Positions 43,003 through 51,566 of a DNA stretch of 60,854 bases are shown piece by piece. Each line of letters begins with the position of its first letter. Position 1 is the first letter of the stretch. The stretch comes from an uncultured Pirellulales bacterium. GTDB lineage: Bacteria > Planctomycetota > Planctomycetia > Pirellulales > Thermoguttaceae. The DNA lies in contig CALLPE010000036.1 of the NCBI GenBank assembly GCA_938015445.1, forward strand, positions 1-60,854, read 5' to 3'. The notes beneath the pieces are model-generated. The model made no database searches, was not told the DNA's origin, and saw only the letters and a list, made by a program, of their open reading frames with translations. A program made the translations under genes and the position numbers.

Positions 43003-46000
43003 TCAGGGGCGGTCGGTTGCCTTTTTAGCCTCCTCTATTTCCTGGATGGCCTTGAAGAACCTTTGGCGCCAGGCGCCTTGGAGTTTGTCTGGTTCTGCCC
43101 GGTTCAGAATATGGAGGGCCTCGTCGAAGCGACCTTGGCGAGCGAGAATGCGTGCGATGCCTTCCAGCGCCGTGTACTGTTCCCAACCGCCAATCTGTTC
43201 ATGTCCTTCGATGATGGCCTGGTAGGCGACCAGGGCCGCCTTGTCGTCTCGGAGGTTTTCTTCCCGGTTTTGGGCCAATGTCAGGAGAATGGCATGGCGG
43301 GTGCGTGGTTGGCTTGTCCACTGGAGAGCGGCCATAAGGTCCTGTTCCGCTTTCTGGCCCTGTTTGGCGAGGAAATAGGCCCGGCCGCGGGCGTGATACC
43401 CCTCGCCCCGTTTCCAGAAGGGCCATTGCATCAAATCTTCCTGGGCAAAGCGGGCAAGAAGCTCTTGGGGTTTAGATGTAGCAAGCAGATAGTGCATCTG
43501 GGCGGCCTTTTGGACGGTTTCGATCGGAATCTGCTGAATGATGGATGGCGCGGCGGCCGGATCGTACCGCGCCGCTTGTTCCAGGGCGGCAGACTTCTGG
43601 AAGTCGGTAACCTTACCTTGCGCCAGGGTTAGAAACAGATCGGCTTTTCGCTCCCTCATGGCGGCCTGGAATTGCAGGGCAAAATCGGTCGCCTGGGGAT
43701 CAAAATCAAATTGATGAGATCGGCCTGCGTAGAAATAGGCAAACTTCAACGGCTGGTGGAATGTGGCGGCGCCGGTGGGGGAAAGGGCAGAATATTCCGC
43801 TCCGGTTGGCCGAATACGCTGGCGACAAATGTTGATAAACCACGGCAAACTCTGCGTAGGCTTGCGACCGAGAATCTGGTGCAGCGGGTCGTTTTCGTCC
43901 TGACTGACAGGCAGCCGGATTTCCACGGTCCAGTGGTCGTCGGCAATATGGGTAGCGACCTCGGCTTTGGAATCCCAAGCAAACCGCTGGCCTTCCGGCG
44001 CCGCTCGGTCCAGATCGACCACATGACCGGCCGGGCTAATGGCAATCTGGTAATACGAGTGCGACTCCGTGGCAATGAGGATTTCCACTACGTCGCCGTA
44101 CCAGATGGCCGGATCGTCGTTGCGGGTGGAAGTAGTAACAGGCTTGTTTTCCGGATGCGGCGGGTTAGGGGATTCTGTTAATGAGCGGGGAACTTGCCCG
44201 GCGCGTTCTTCGCACCGGATCGCAAACACCACGCTGTTGCCATGCCAGCCGGTTTTGAAGCTTGTGCCGAACACCGGCTCGGCGCCGGTTTGCAGTTCCC
44301 GGAGTCGGCCTGTGGCGGCAGCCGGACAATTCTGCCAATAGGCCTCGTCCAGCTTTCCGTCGATGACAATCTCGGATGCCTCGCCAACCAGTCGGACCAC
44401 CGGCACGGGCCCCCGTTTTTGGTGAAGTTGCTGGCGTTTCATGCGCAGCCCCTTCAGATACTCGTCGATCAGCGCCAGCCGGCGGCGATAAATGCCCTCA
44501 GACGCTGTTTCCGCTTTCGCCTTGGCTTTCGCGAACAAAGCCAGAGCTTCTTCGATCTTTCCCGGATCGCTTTCCATCTCTCGCCAGTGGGCGGCGCAAT
44601 AATCGAAAAAGGCCAGCATCTCCTGCTCCGCCGGACCGTAAAACAACCGGCAATATTCCCGCAGCTCCGCCTCCGGGTCATACTGTTTCCCACCCCAATA
44701 GGCACGTGCGGTGAAATAGACCAGGAAGTGATTAAACCCGATGTCTTTTTTGTCGAACTCACGCCCCACGCTGAGCCAAATGTCCTCTCCCTGCGAGATC
44801 CCTTTGGTGGCATTGACCGTCTGGCCGAGTGTGCGAGCATCAAAGGCGGGCAAGTACCAGCCGCGGTCGGTGAACGGATAATTCTCGAAGATCAACAGGG
44901 GGTTGTGCGTTTTTTTGGCCCAAGCGGCGCGTAGGGCTTCCGGAGCAGCTTCGCCCTCGCCCTTCGGACCGCCTCGGTTAAACGGCCGGCGCCCCCCAAC
45001 GATACAGACCAATACGTTCGGCTCCAATTTGTCGATCTTGAGCGGCGGCAGCGTATAGGTTCCATATGCACAATTCAGCACTTTCGCACGCGGATGGGTT
45101 TTAGCGATCTCTCGGGCCGCCCGATTGACAAAATCCCATACGTAATCGCTGAGCCGGCCTCGCTCGCCCCGCTCGGGCGTATCCTTGCCCCGGCACTTTT
45201 CACACTGGCAGATCGCTGTATAGCCGTCCGGCGGCATGATCGAAACCGTCTCCACCGGGTAGGTGTCCAAGGTCGCCCGCGCCCAGCGAACCGTTTCCTG
45301 AAACAGTTCCTCATTGGAATAACAAAGCTGGCACTTGGAATCGCCCGGCCTAAAGTCCCGCTTGCCGCCGTAAATGGCAAACCAATCGGGATGGGCATCG
45401 AAGACCGCCTGGCGGTTGGTCATGGTGGCCATGCCGTGGGCGATCAGAAACCGTTCGTCGTTGCGCAGCCCAAGCCGCATCACCCAACGCGCCGTATCCG
45501 CCCCGACCACGCCAAAACGGAAGTTGAACTGCCGGAGCAAAAAGTCGGGCCGTACCGTTTCGTCCATCGGCGGGACCCGAATCGTTTTCATCGACGGCAA
45601 CACCTCGCCCAGTTCGCCCGGCCAATACCAGCGCACCCCCAGCTTCCGCAGAAAACCGCAAACGGCGTTGTAACTGCCGCGTTCGTCCAATCCCCAGATT
45701 TCAAACGTCTCGTTCTTTTCGGTAACCGCGCCGTCAGGCTTGCCGGTATCGCCCGGCAGCCGGAGCCGATGCTTGTAGAGAAGCGGATTCGGCATTCCAT
45801 ACGGTGCGCCGACGATCTTTTCCCATTCCCCCTGAGCGCGGGGGATGTCGCTATTGCTGTGAGCAAACGGCGGGATCGGTTCAAAATCGCTATCTTCACC
45901 TACCAGTGCCAACCAGCCCGGACCAGTAACGATCCGGTAGGCGCCGTAGGGGAGGCCGTCTGGCTTGATGGGGTTGTGCGGACTGGCGCCGATAAAAACC

Positions 46001-46305
46001 TTCACCGCCTTGCCGGTCGGCGCAGTAACGATGGGCAGCCGAGCTCCGCTGATTTTTTCGATGGTTTCGCGAAACTCGTGCGCCGCCATGCGAACCATCC
46101 GCGGAGGCCGCTCGGCAATCACAATCTCTGCCTTTGCCCGGCCATCTTCAACCAGCAGCAAATCGCCCGCCTGCGGCCGCCCCTGCTCAGCCGGCAGTGA
46201 ATCACTGGCCCGCGCCCGGCCATTCTCGGCCAGCAACAAATCATCCGCCGTGCAGAACGAAGTTGCCCAAACCAACGCGACCATTGCTGTCCAGAAACAT
46301 TTCAC
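43003..46305 (-). CDS. Secreted DUF4838-type protein with CBM9-like and TPR regions
   Basis: Start GTG 46305 lies eight bases after GGAGGG; the 1,100-residue product begins with a signal peptide (AMVALVWATSFCTA). An N-terminal Ala/Gly/Asp segment is internally duplicated (DLLLAENGRARASD and DLLLVEDGRAKAE). A GH20/GH67-like accessory domain follows (MAAHEFRETIEKISGARLPIV), then DUF4838-type text (WGLDERGSYNAVCGFLRKLGVRWYWPG, CQCEKCRG, FENYPFTDRGWYLP). About residues 640-870 match a carbohydrate-binding family 9-like domain (IDGKLDEAYW...DVVEILIAT). The last 230 residues are TPR-like helices. It likely acts on or binds glycans outside the cell. Same strand as the arsR cluster but separated from it. 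Confidence 0.82.
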   Translation of the reverse strand: MKCFWTAMVALVWATSFCTADDLLLAENGRARASDSLPAEQGRPQAGDLLLVEDGRAKAEIVIAERPPRMVRMAAHEFRETIEKISGARLPIVTAPTGKAVKVFIGASPHNPIKPDGLPYGAYRIVTGPGWLALVGEDSDFEPIPPFAHSNSDIPRAQGEWEKIVGAPYGMPNPLLYKHRLRLPGDTGKPDGAVTEKNETFEIWGLDERGSYNAVCGFLRKLGVRWYWPGELGEVLPSMKTIRVPPMDETVRPDFLLRQFNFRFGVVGADTARWVMRLGLRNDERFLIAHGMATMTNRQAVFDAHPDWFAIYGGKRDFRPGDSKCQLCYSNEELFQETVRWARATLDTYPVETVSIMPPDGYTAICQCEKCRGKDTPERGERGRLSDYVWDFVNRAAREIAKTHPRAKVLNCAYGTYTLPPLKIDKLEPNVLVCIVGGRRPFNRGGPKGEGEAAPEALRAAWAKKTHNPLLIFENYPFTDRGWYLPAFDARTLGQTVNATKGISQGEDIWLSVGREFDKKDIGFNHFLVYFTARAYWGGKQYDPEAELREYCRLFYGPAEQEMLAFFDYCAAHWREMESDPGKIEEALALFAKAKAKAETASEGIYRRRLALIDEYLKGLRMKRQQLHQKRGPVPVVRLVGEASEIVIDGKLDEAYWQNCPAAATGRLRELQTGAEPVFGTSFKTGWHGNSVVFAIRCEERAGQVPRSLTESPNPPHPENKPVTTSTRNDDPAIWYGDVVEILIATESHSYYQIAISPAGHVVDLDRAAPEGQRFAWDSKAEVATHIADDHWTVEIRLPVSQDENDPLHQILGRKPTQSLPWFINICRQRIRPTGAEYSALSPTGAATFHQPLKFAYFYAGRSHQFDFDPQATDFALQFQAAMRERKADLFLTLAQGKVTDFQKSAALEQAARYDPAAAPSIIQQIPIETVQKAAQMHYLLATSKPQELLARFAQEDLMQWPFWKRGEGYHARGRAYFLAKQGQKAEQDLMAALQWTSQPRTRHAILLTLAQNREENLRDDKAALVAYQAIIEGHEQIGGWEQYTALEGIARILARQGRFDEALHILNRAEPDKLQGAWRQRFFKAIQEIEEAKKATDRP
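46136..46249. repeat. 36-bp in-gene direct repeat (period 78)
   Basis: Copies at 46136-46171 and 46214-46249 share GCCCGGCCAT and CCAGCA[A/G]CAAATC with a handful of substitutions. They encode the duplicated segments DLLLVEDGRAKAE and DLLLAENGRARAS of the DUF4838 protein. Confidence 0.7.
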
Positions 46306-46551
46306 GGTTTATGCCCTCCAGGAGGAATTGGCTTCGGCCAGCGATTAGCTTTGTGTCAGGTGGGCCGGAAATCAACTGCCGCAGTTTCCTTACTTTCCTT
46401 CGTACCCGGGTGGAAGCTGGCCGCCTAGCGACACAATACCATTGCTAACAAACAGTTAGGACGTTTCAATTCCCGAATGCCCCGATTACCGATAATGTTA
46501 CCGAAGTTCTACTCGGAGATTGCCAGATGCGCTAGGGGAATCGCTGCGGGG

Positions 46552-47940
46552 TCACGACGCGGGTTCTTCTTCCTGCAAGGCGCGGAGTTTGTAGATAAGG
46601 GCCCGTCGGCTGATGCCGAGCTTTTTGGCGGCCTGGGTGCGGTTGCCGCCGCATTCTTGGAGGGCGGCTAGGATGGCGGCCCGTTCCAATTGGCCGAGCC
46701 GACCCGGCGACGCTGGGGGCTGCGGGCCGGTCTCGGCCAAGGCGGCTACCTGGGGGGGCAAATGTTCCGGCAAAATCACATCCCCCCGACACAACAGACA
46801 CGCCCGATGCACCGCGTTTCGCAATTGCCGCACATTACCCGGCCAGCAGTAGGCCAAAAGACACTCGGCAGCCTGCGGCGAAAACCGTACCGTCGCCCCA
46901 GCAAACTCCTGGGCAAACTGGCGGGCTAAGGGGAGGATGTCTTCCGGCCGATCGACAAGCGGCGGCAGGCTCAACTCGATCACATTCAGCCGATAGTACA
47001 AATCTTCTCGGAATCGGCCTGCCTGTATCTGCTCGACCAAATTCCGATTAGTGGCCGCTATAAGCCGAATATCGACCTCCACCGGTCGGTCGCTTCCCAC
47101 GGGGGTGATCTGCCGGGTTTCCAAAGCGCGGAGCAGTTTGGGTTGCAGGTGGAGTGGCAGTTCGCCGATTTCGTCTAAAAATAAGACGCCGCCCGAAGCC
47201 GCCCGGAAAAGCCCTACCCGCGCCTGATCGGCCCCGGTAAAGGCGCCCTTGGTGTGGCCGAAAAGTTCGCTTTCCAAGAGGGTTTCCGGCAGTCCGGCGC
47301 AATTGGCGGCGACCATTGGCCCGGCGGAGCGGGGGCTTGCCCGATGGATCAACTGGGCGATCATCTCTTTGCCGCTGCCGGTCGGACCGCTAATAAGCAC
47401 CGGGACATCCGAGGGGGCAACCACCGCCACGGTCTGAAGGACCCGGCGCATGGCCGGACTTTCGCACACCAGGCCCGGCAAAAGGCTCTTCAGCCGGTCG
47501 ATGGTCGCTTTGGCCGTCGATGCGGATTGGCCGGTCGGCCCAGCGGCGTCGCCCCAATCACCGGCAGGCAGCCGATCCGCCAAAGCGTCGGCGATCACGA
47601 GGGCCAGTTCGTCCAAATCCAGCGGCTTGGCCAGGTAATCGGTCGCCCCTTGTTTGACCGCCGAAACAGCCTGACGAAGGTCGGCATAGGCGGTCATGAT
47701 GACCACCGGCGTTTGGACGCCCTGCCGCCGAAGTACGCCAAGCAGGTCCAGGCCGCTCTGATCCGGCAGACGCACATCGAGGAGAATCAGATCGACACAG
47801 GAGGAACCAAGACCGTTCAGGGCTTCTGCCGCCGAACCAGCCTCGACCACTTGGTAGCCCAACGAGTGAAGAAACTCGGCCAGCAGGCGGCGCTGGGCTG
47901 GTTCGTCTTCTACTAAAAGTATCTTCGCTGGGGCGTTCAT
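46552..47940 (-). CDS. NtrC-family sigma54-dependent response regulator
   Basis: A 462-residue regulator from ATG 47940. Receiver domain: phospho-acceptor Asp55 (LILLDVRLPDQSG), acidic pair VEDEP, Thr in VIMTAY, Lys in YLAKPLD. The AAA+ domain has Walker A GPTGSGKE, the sigma54-contact loop GAFTGAD and Walker B GGVLFLDEIGELP, then the arginine-finger region and YYRLNVIELSLPPL. The C-terminal Fis-type helix-turn-helix is NRTQAAKKLGISRRALIYKL. It follows its probable sensor kinase by 55 bp. Together with the ZraP-like protein upstream it resembles the ZraSR/HydHG envelope-stress system. Confidence 0.94.
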   Translation of the reverse strand: MNAPAKILLVEDEPAQRRLLAEFLHSLGYQVVEAGSAAEALNGLGSSCVDLILLDVRLPDQSGLDLLGVLRRQGVQTPVVIMTAYADLRQAVSAVKQGATDYLAKPLDLDELALVIADALADRLPAGDWGDAAGPTGQSASTAKATIDRLKSLLPGLVCESPAMRRVLQTVAVVAPSDVPVLISGPTGSGKEMIAQLIHRASPRSAGPMVAANCAGLPETLLESELFGHTKGAFTGADQARVGLFRAASGGVLFLDEIGELPLHLQPKLLRALETRQITPVGSDRPVEVDIRLIAATNRNLVEQIQAGRFREDLYYRLNVIELSLPPLVDRPEDILPLARQFAQEFAGATVRFSPQAAECLLAYCWPGNVRQLRNAVHRACLLCRGDVILPEHLPPQVAALAETGPQPPASPGRLGQLERAAILAALQECGGNRTQAAKKLGISRRALIYKLRALQEEEPAS

Positions 47941-47995
47941 GGCCGTTGGGGGATTCCGTCGTGTTTTAAGGCCGGTTGGTGAACAGAGTCCCTTC

Positions 47996-49462
47996 TCATC
48001 CCGAGCGGCGTAGGCCGGCGATCCAGAAGATCGAACCGCCCCCGCCTCGCTGTTGATAGCCGACCTGCCAGCCGTGGGCCGCCGCAATCCGCCGGACAAT
48101 GGCTAGGCCCAATCCGGTCCCGCCTTCGCGGGTGGTAAAGTAGGGAGTGAAAAGTTTCGGCTGATCATCTTCGGGCACGCCGGGGCCTTGGTCGGCCACA
48201 CGGAGCTGACATCGTCCATCATGGCCGCTGATAAGGCGAAGTTCAATCTCTCCGCCTTCCGGCGACGCTTCGATGGCGTTCTGCACCAGGTTGAACAGGG
48301 CCTGCCGAAGCATATCCCGGTCGGCTTCGACCATGTCGGCCCCGTCAGGAGGCGGATGGTACCGAAGCCGAAGCTGTTTGCTCTGCCAATCCGGTTGCAG
48401 GAGAACTTCTAACTCCCGGACTAGTTCTCCCAGCCGAACAGGTTCCGGCTCAGGGGCCCTGGGCCGGGCAAAGGCCAAGAATTGGTTCAGCCGGGCGGTC
48501 AGCCGATCGCATTCCTCCATCAGGGCTTGCGCCCGTTGGCGGGCCTCGTCGGACTGCAAATCGGACTGGGCCAGCCGCTGCGCCCAACCACGGAGCAAAC
48601 CCAACGGATGCCGGGTCTGATGGGCCAACCCGGCGGCTGCCTGACTCAGATCGCGCAGATGTCGGGCCTCCATTTCCAGGAGTTGCGTCCGGGTCCGCGT
48701 TTGGAGTAGACGGAACCCCATCCAACCGGCCAGCGCCGCACACAAGACCAGCCCGATTCCCACAGCGGCAAACCAGAACCGAAGCCGCCCGGCCCGAGCC
48801 ACAGAGGCGTCTGTACCCGAGCGGTCCAAGGCAAGTACCACCAGGAACTGACCGCCAGCGGCCAAGAGGCGTTCAGAAGCGGTTGGGGGATCTTGCCAGG
48901 TCATCCGGCCCCAGCCGTATTTTGGCCCTGGGCCGCCGCGTGCTGCGGTACCGTGCTCGCCTTTTTCTCCGCCTGCCCACCGGGAACCGCCGGGCTTGGT
49001 AGGCAAGGGGTCGTTCTCCGTGTTGGCGCTTCGCCAGGGTCCGCCCGAACCCGGCCCCCTGTATCCTAAGTCCGCCGAAAGTGGAAATGACTTGATGTAA
49101 ACAAGGGCCTCCGGCCGCCATGAAAAACCGGACGCCGTAGGCAAAGGCTCCAGATACTCTTTCGGACCGGCCGAAAGGATGGGTTTGCCGTCAGCGGCAG
49201 CGATGGCCACGGCCAGGACATCCTGGGCCTCGACCAATTCCTGCAAGGCGGCCTGGATTTGGACCTCTAGGAATCGGCCCAGTCGGCGATGAGACCGGAT
49301 ACCGCCGACCACGGCATGGTGGAGGGCCTCGGCTTGCCGCTCCAGCACGCTACGGGCCAATTGGCTTTCGTGCTGGTATTCCTTGTATTGCCAGAATGCA
49401 AGCCCCGCGGACGCTGCTACCATCCCGGCCGCCCACACCAGTCTGGTCGTAATGATGCTCAT
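47996..49462 (-). CDS. Sensor histidine kinase (ZraS/NtrB-type)
   Basis: A 488-residue membrane sensor. Helix 1 (LVWAAGMVAASAGLAFW) and helix 2 (FWFAAVGIGLVLCAALAGWMGF, about 230-252) flank a periplasmic sensing domain of some 200 residues with a Gly/Pro-rich insertion (GYRGPGSGGPW, GGPGPKYGWG). The H-box is GLAHQTRHPLGLLRGW, with the N-box NLVQNAIEAS, G1 DQGPGVPED and G2 GGTGLGLAIV. It ends 55 bp before the NtrC-type regulator. The periplasmic glycine patches echo those of the ZraP-like protein 650 bp upstream. Confidence 0.93.
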   Translation of the reverse strand: MSIITTRLVWAAGMVAASAGLAFWQYKEYQHESQLARSVLERQAEALHHAVVGGIRSHRRLGRFLEVQIQAALQELVEAQDVLAVAIAAADGKPILSAGPKEYLEPLPTASGFSWRPEALVYIKSFPLSADLGYRGPGSGGPWRSANTENDPLPTKPGGSRWAGGEKGEHGTAARGGPGPKYGWGRMTWQDPPTASERLLAAGGQFLVVLALDRSGTDASVARAGRLRFWFAAVGIGLVLCAALAGWMGFRLLQTRTRTQLLEMEARHLRDLSQAAAGLAHQTRHPLGLLRGWAQRLAQSDLQSDEARQRAQALMEECDRLTARLNQFLAFARPRAPEPEPVRLGELVRELEVLLQPDWQSKQLRLRYHPPPDGADMVEADRDMLRQALFNLVQNAIEASPEGGEIELRLISGHDGRCQLRVADQGPGVPEDDQPKLFTPYFTTREGGTGLGLAIVRRIAAAHGWQVGYQQRGGGGSIFWIAGLRRSG

Positions 49463-50110
49463 GAAAGAACCCGACAGGAAACGCTTCTTGTCTGAATCGA
49501 CCGCCTGGCGCTTTGCTTCATCTTAACACAAAACCGGTAGGCCAGAAGCTAGCTATAAAACAAGGGTATGGGGAGGTGAGCCGTCGTGAATGCTTATTTT
49601 GTGGTCTCCTGTAGATGGATTGAACGGTTCTGCCCAATTTGGCAAGCTTACAACATAAGAGATTGGGAAAAGTGCGCGTTTCAATTATGGGCCAATTTAG
49701 ATAAGACAAGAGGGGTAACCACAAGGGTAACCCCTCCGTGTTGAGTACACTGCTGAAATACAGGGGAATGAATGGCGTATATCGATGTTGCCTCTCCCGC
49801 TGCCACAACAACATCGGGCCTAGGCAGTTCTTCCCTCTCCCCGCAGCGGAGATAACCTCACCCAATTCCTCTCTTCCCTGGTGGAAGATGGTTGGGGGAA
49901 GGGGAATGGCTTCCTACAGATCTGGGGTGCTTCGTTCGGGCGCCATCCGTGCATGGCTAGGCAAGCCAGCGTTGCCACCCGAGCCAAGTTAGCCATGCCA
50001 GCCGGCCGACGCTCCCTTTAGGCATTAGGCACATAGGGGGGCGGACGACGCGGCCGCTGCGGCCGGGAGAAGCGGGACGGCCGGGGCCATCTGGTTTCCG
50101 AAGTTATTGC
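49463..50110. other. Gene-free stretch between ZraP-like gene and kinase
   Basis: About 650 bp. No coding frame with motif or ribosome site. An 11-bp inverted repeat with one mismatch (GAGGGGTAACC...GGTAACCCCTC) lies at 49710-49736; neither strand has a T-run after it. Confidence 0.5.
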
Positions 50111-50881
50111 TTATCGGCCTCCGCGAACGGCTTCCCATCGGTCGCAGATGCCGTTTTGGTTTTGGTCGATAAACCAGGGGCCGCCGCGGCCGACGCCCAT
50201 GCCGGGGCCCAATCCTCGGCCTTGCCCACCGCCTGGACCAGCAGGCCCACCCTGGGCAGCCCCAGGACCAGCGCCCCACCCCATGCCAGGGCCAGGGCCT
50301 TTACCGTATCCCATGCCAGGGCCATAACCCATACAAGGGCCTCGACCAAATCCTCGGCCAGCCCCTCGTCCAAAGCCAGGACCAAAACCTGCCTGGGAAC
50401 CAGGACCGATGCCTGCTTTGGGATCGGGGCCAAAACTTTGTCCTGGTCCGACGCCGGCCCTGGGGCCTAACCCTGCGCCGGGGCCGACCGGTCCACCCCC
50501 TCGGGGACTGGGGCCAGCCCATGCGGGTCCAAGCCCGGCGCCTGCTGCGGGCGGATTCTGACCGGCCGGCCGAACCGCGGTTTGCAGTTGCAGGCGATGC
50601 TCCACCAACTGTTTTTGCAGTTGGCTGATCTTGGCCTGATCGGGTTGGGCCTTGGCCTGCTCTTGCCACAACTCGGCCATGACGGCATGGATTTTGGCCC
50701 GAAGCTCGGCTACCGCCTGGGCCGAAGGGGTCGGGGCGTTTGCTGGAGCGACCGAAGCGGGGGCCTCTGGGTTGTCGGCTACGGGTTTGTCGGCTGGTTC
50801 CGCCGCCCAACCGGGTGAAAGCCATCCCAAGAGTCCCATCATCATTACCACACCCATCCACCAACGTTGTGCGTGATACAT
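50111..50881 (-). CDS. ZraP/CpxP-like periplasmic protein, glycine/proline-rich
   Basis: A 256-residue exported protein with a strong ribosome site (GAGGAGG, eight bases before ATG 50881) and signal peptide (VVMMMGLLGWLSPGWAAEP). A short helical region (AELRAKIHAVMAELWQEQAKAQPDQAKISQLQKQLVEHR) resembles the metal-binding helices of ZraP/Spy proteins, with the pattern QAKAQPDQAKI. The second half is built of GPG/GYG repeats (GRGPCMGYGPGMGYGKG) and ends with an EF-hand-like loop IDQNQNGICDRWE, likely binding calcium or a similar ion. It lies upstream of a ZraSR-type kinase/regulator pair on the same strand, so it is the probable target or co-sensor of that pair; the 650-bp gap makes a separate promoter likely. 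Confidence 0.75.
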   Translation of the reverse strand: MYHAQRWWMGVVMMMGLLGWLSPGWAAEPADKPVADNPEAPASVAPANAPTPSAQAVAELRAKIHAVMAELWQEQAKAQPDQAKISQLQKQLVEHRLQLQTAVRPAGQNPPAAGAGLGPAWAGPSPRGGGPVGPGAGLGPRAGVGPGQSFGPDPKAGIGPGSQAGFGPGFGRGAGRGFGRGPCMGYGPGMGYGKGPGPGMGWGAGPGAAQGGPAGPGGGQGRGLGPGMGVGRGGPWFIDQNQNGICDRWEAVRGGR

Positions 50882-50925
50882 GGTTTGTACCTCCTCGATA
50901 AAAAAGGATCGAACCTACCAGTAGC

Positions 50926-50980
50926 GGATCGCCATCGATCCGCCGTTGTCGATGGCACTGTCTGGCGATGGCCGCCATCG
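50926..50980. promoter_or_regulatory. Cluster of GCCATCG/CGATGGC half-sites upstream of the ZraP-like gene
   Basis: The heptamer GCCATCG occurs four times: forward at 50931-50937, inverted at 50950-50956 and 50966-50972, and forward at 50974-50980. The last two make a perfect 7-1-7 palindrome; GGATC...GATCC at 50926-50941 brackets the first. The set lies 50-100 bp upstream of the start and could bind the NtrC-type regulator. Confidence 0.5.
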
Positions 50981-50985
50981 TGCCA
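50971..50985 (-). promoter_or_regulatory. Weak sigma54-type promoter candidate
   Basis: On the minus strand TGGCACG (50985-50979) matches the -24 box exactly, and the invariant GG-N10-GC spacing is kept (GC at 50972-50971). However the -12 box reads CGGCC rather than TTGCA, so the match is incomplete. It overlaps the half-site cluster. Confidence 0.25.
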
Positions 50986-51566
50986 CAAAACAGAGTTGCA
51001 GTTTTTGCACACTTTTGGCAACCTAAGCGCTACGGTTTTGCAGGGCTGCGGCGCCCAGTCGAGCGTTTTTGCCTGGATTGCTCAGCGCTGTATAAAGCCT
51101 TTTAAAAAACAGAGAGCAACTTGTATGCCCGGCGGTCCGCCTGGCGTGCCGTAGGCTGAGGATTGGGTGTGGGGCAAAGAGGACGAAGTTTACAATGCCA
51201 AAACCGGCATGAGCGTATTTGTTTGAAGAAGTTGCCAGGCAGGCTTTGGAGGCCACAAATAATAATCTAGCAGGCAGGCAAAAAGGTGGACGCGGCGCGC
51301 CCAGTCCGGCCGGCGTAATACCGACCGCGGAAGCACCGGGTATTGCGGAGCAGATAGCTTAACGCGCAACGGGCCGGATAGGATTCAGATAACCGAGCAT
51401 TAAATCACTTGCATGGCGAACCAATGAGTTGCATGGCGAACCAATAGGGAGCCGATTGCGGCAGGCCTGTCAACCAGCGTTGCTTGCCAACGCCACAGGG
51501 TGCGAAAGATAGGCGGGCAACGTTAGGGGACCTGTTCACAAGTCGTACGGCGTTAGGAGATGGACA

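Larger units (their letters stand above)
50882..51566. other. Spacer with ZraP-side regulatory sites and a tandem duplication
   Basis: About 685 bp between divergent genes. The left 100 bp hold the half-site cluster for the ZraP-like gene. A 17-bp unit TTGCATGGCGAACCAAT is repeated perfectly at 51409-51425 and 51429-51445, 120-160 bp before the MOT1 gene. No supported gene. Confidence 0.6.

Noticed and set aside
42853..43632. 259-codon plus-strand frame
   Set aside because: Most of it is the shadow of the DUF4838 gene; no ribosome site, and its translation has no family pattern.
45094..46200. 368-codon plus-strand frame
   Set aside because: Antisense to the supported DUF4838 gene, rich in Arg and Pro, and without a start signal.
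49710..49736. Terminator between ZraP-like gene and kinase
   Set aside because: The inverted repeat is good but no T-run follows on either strand.
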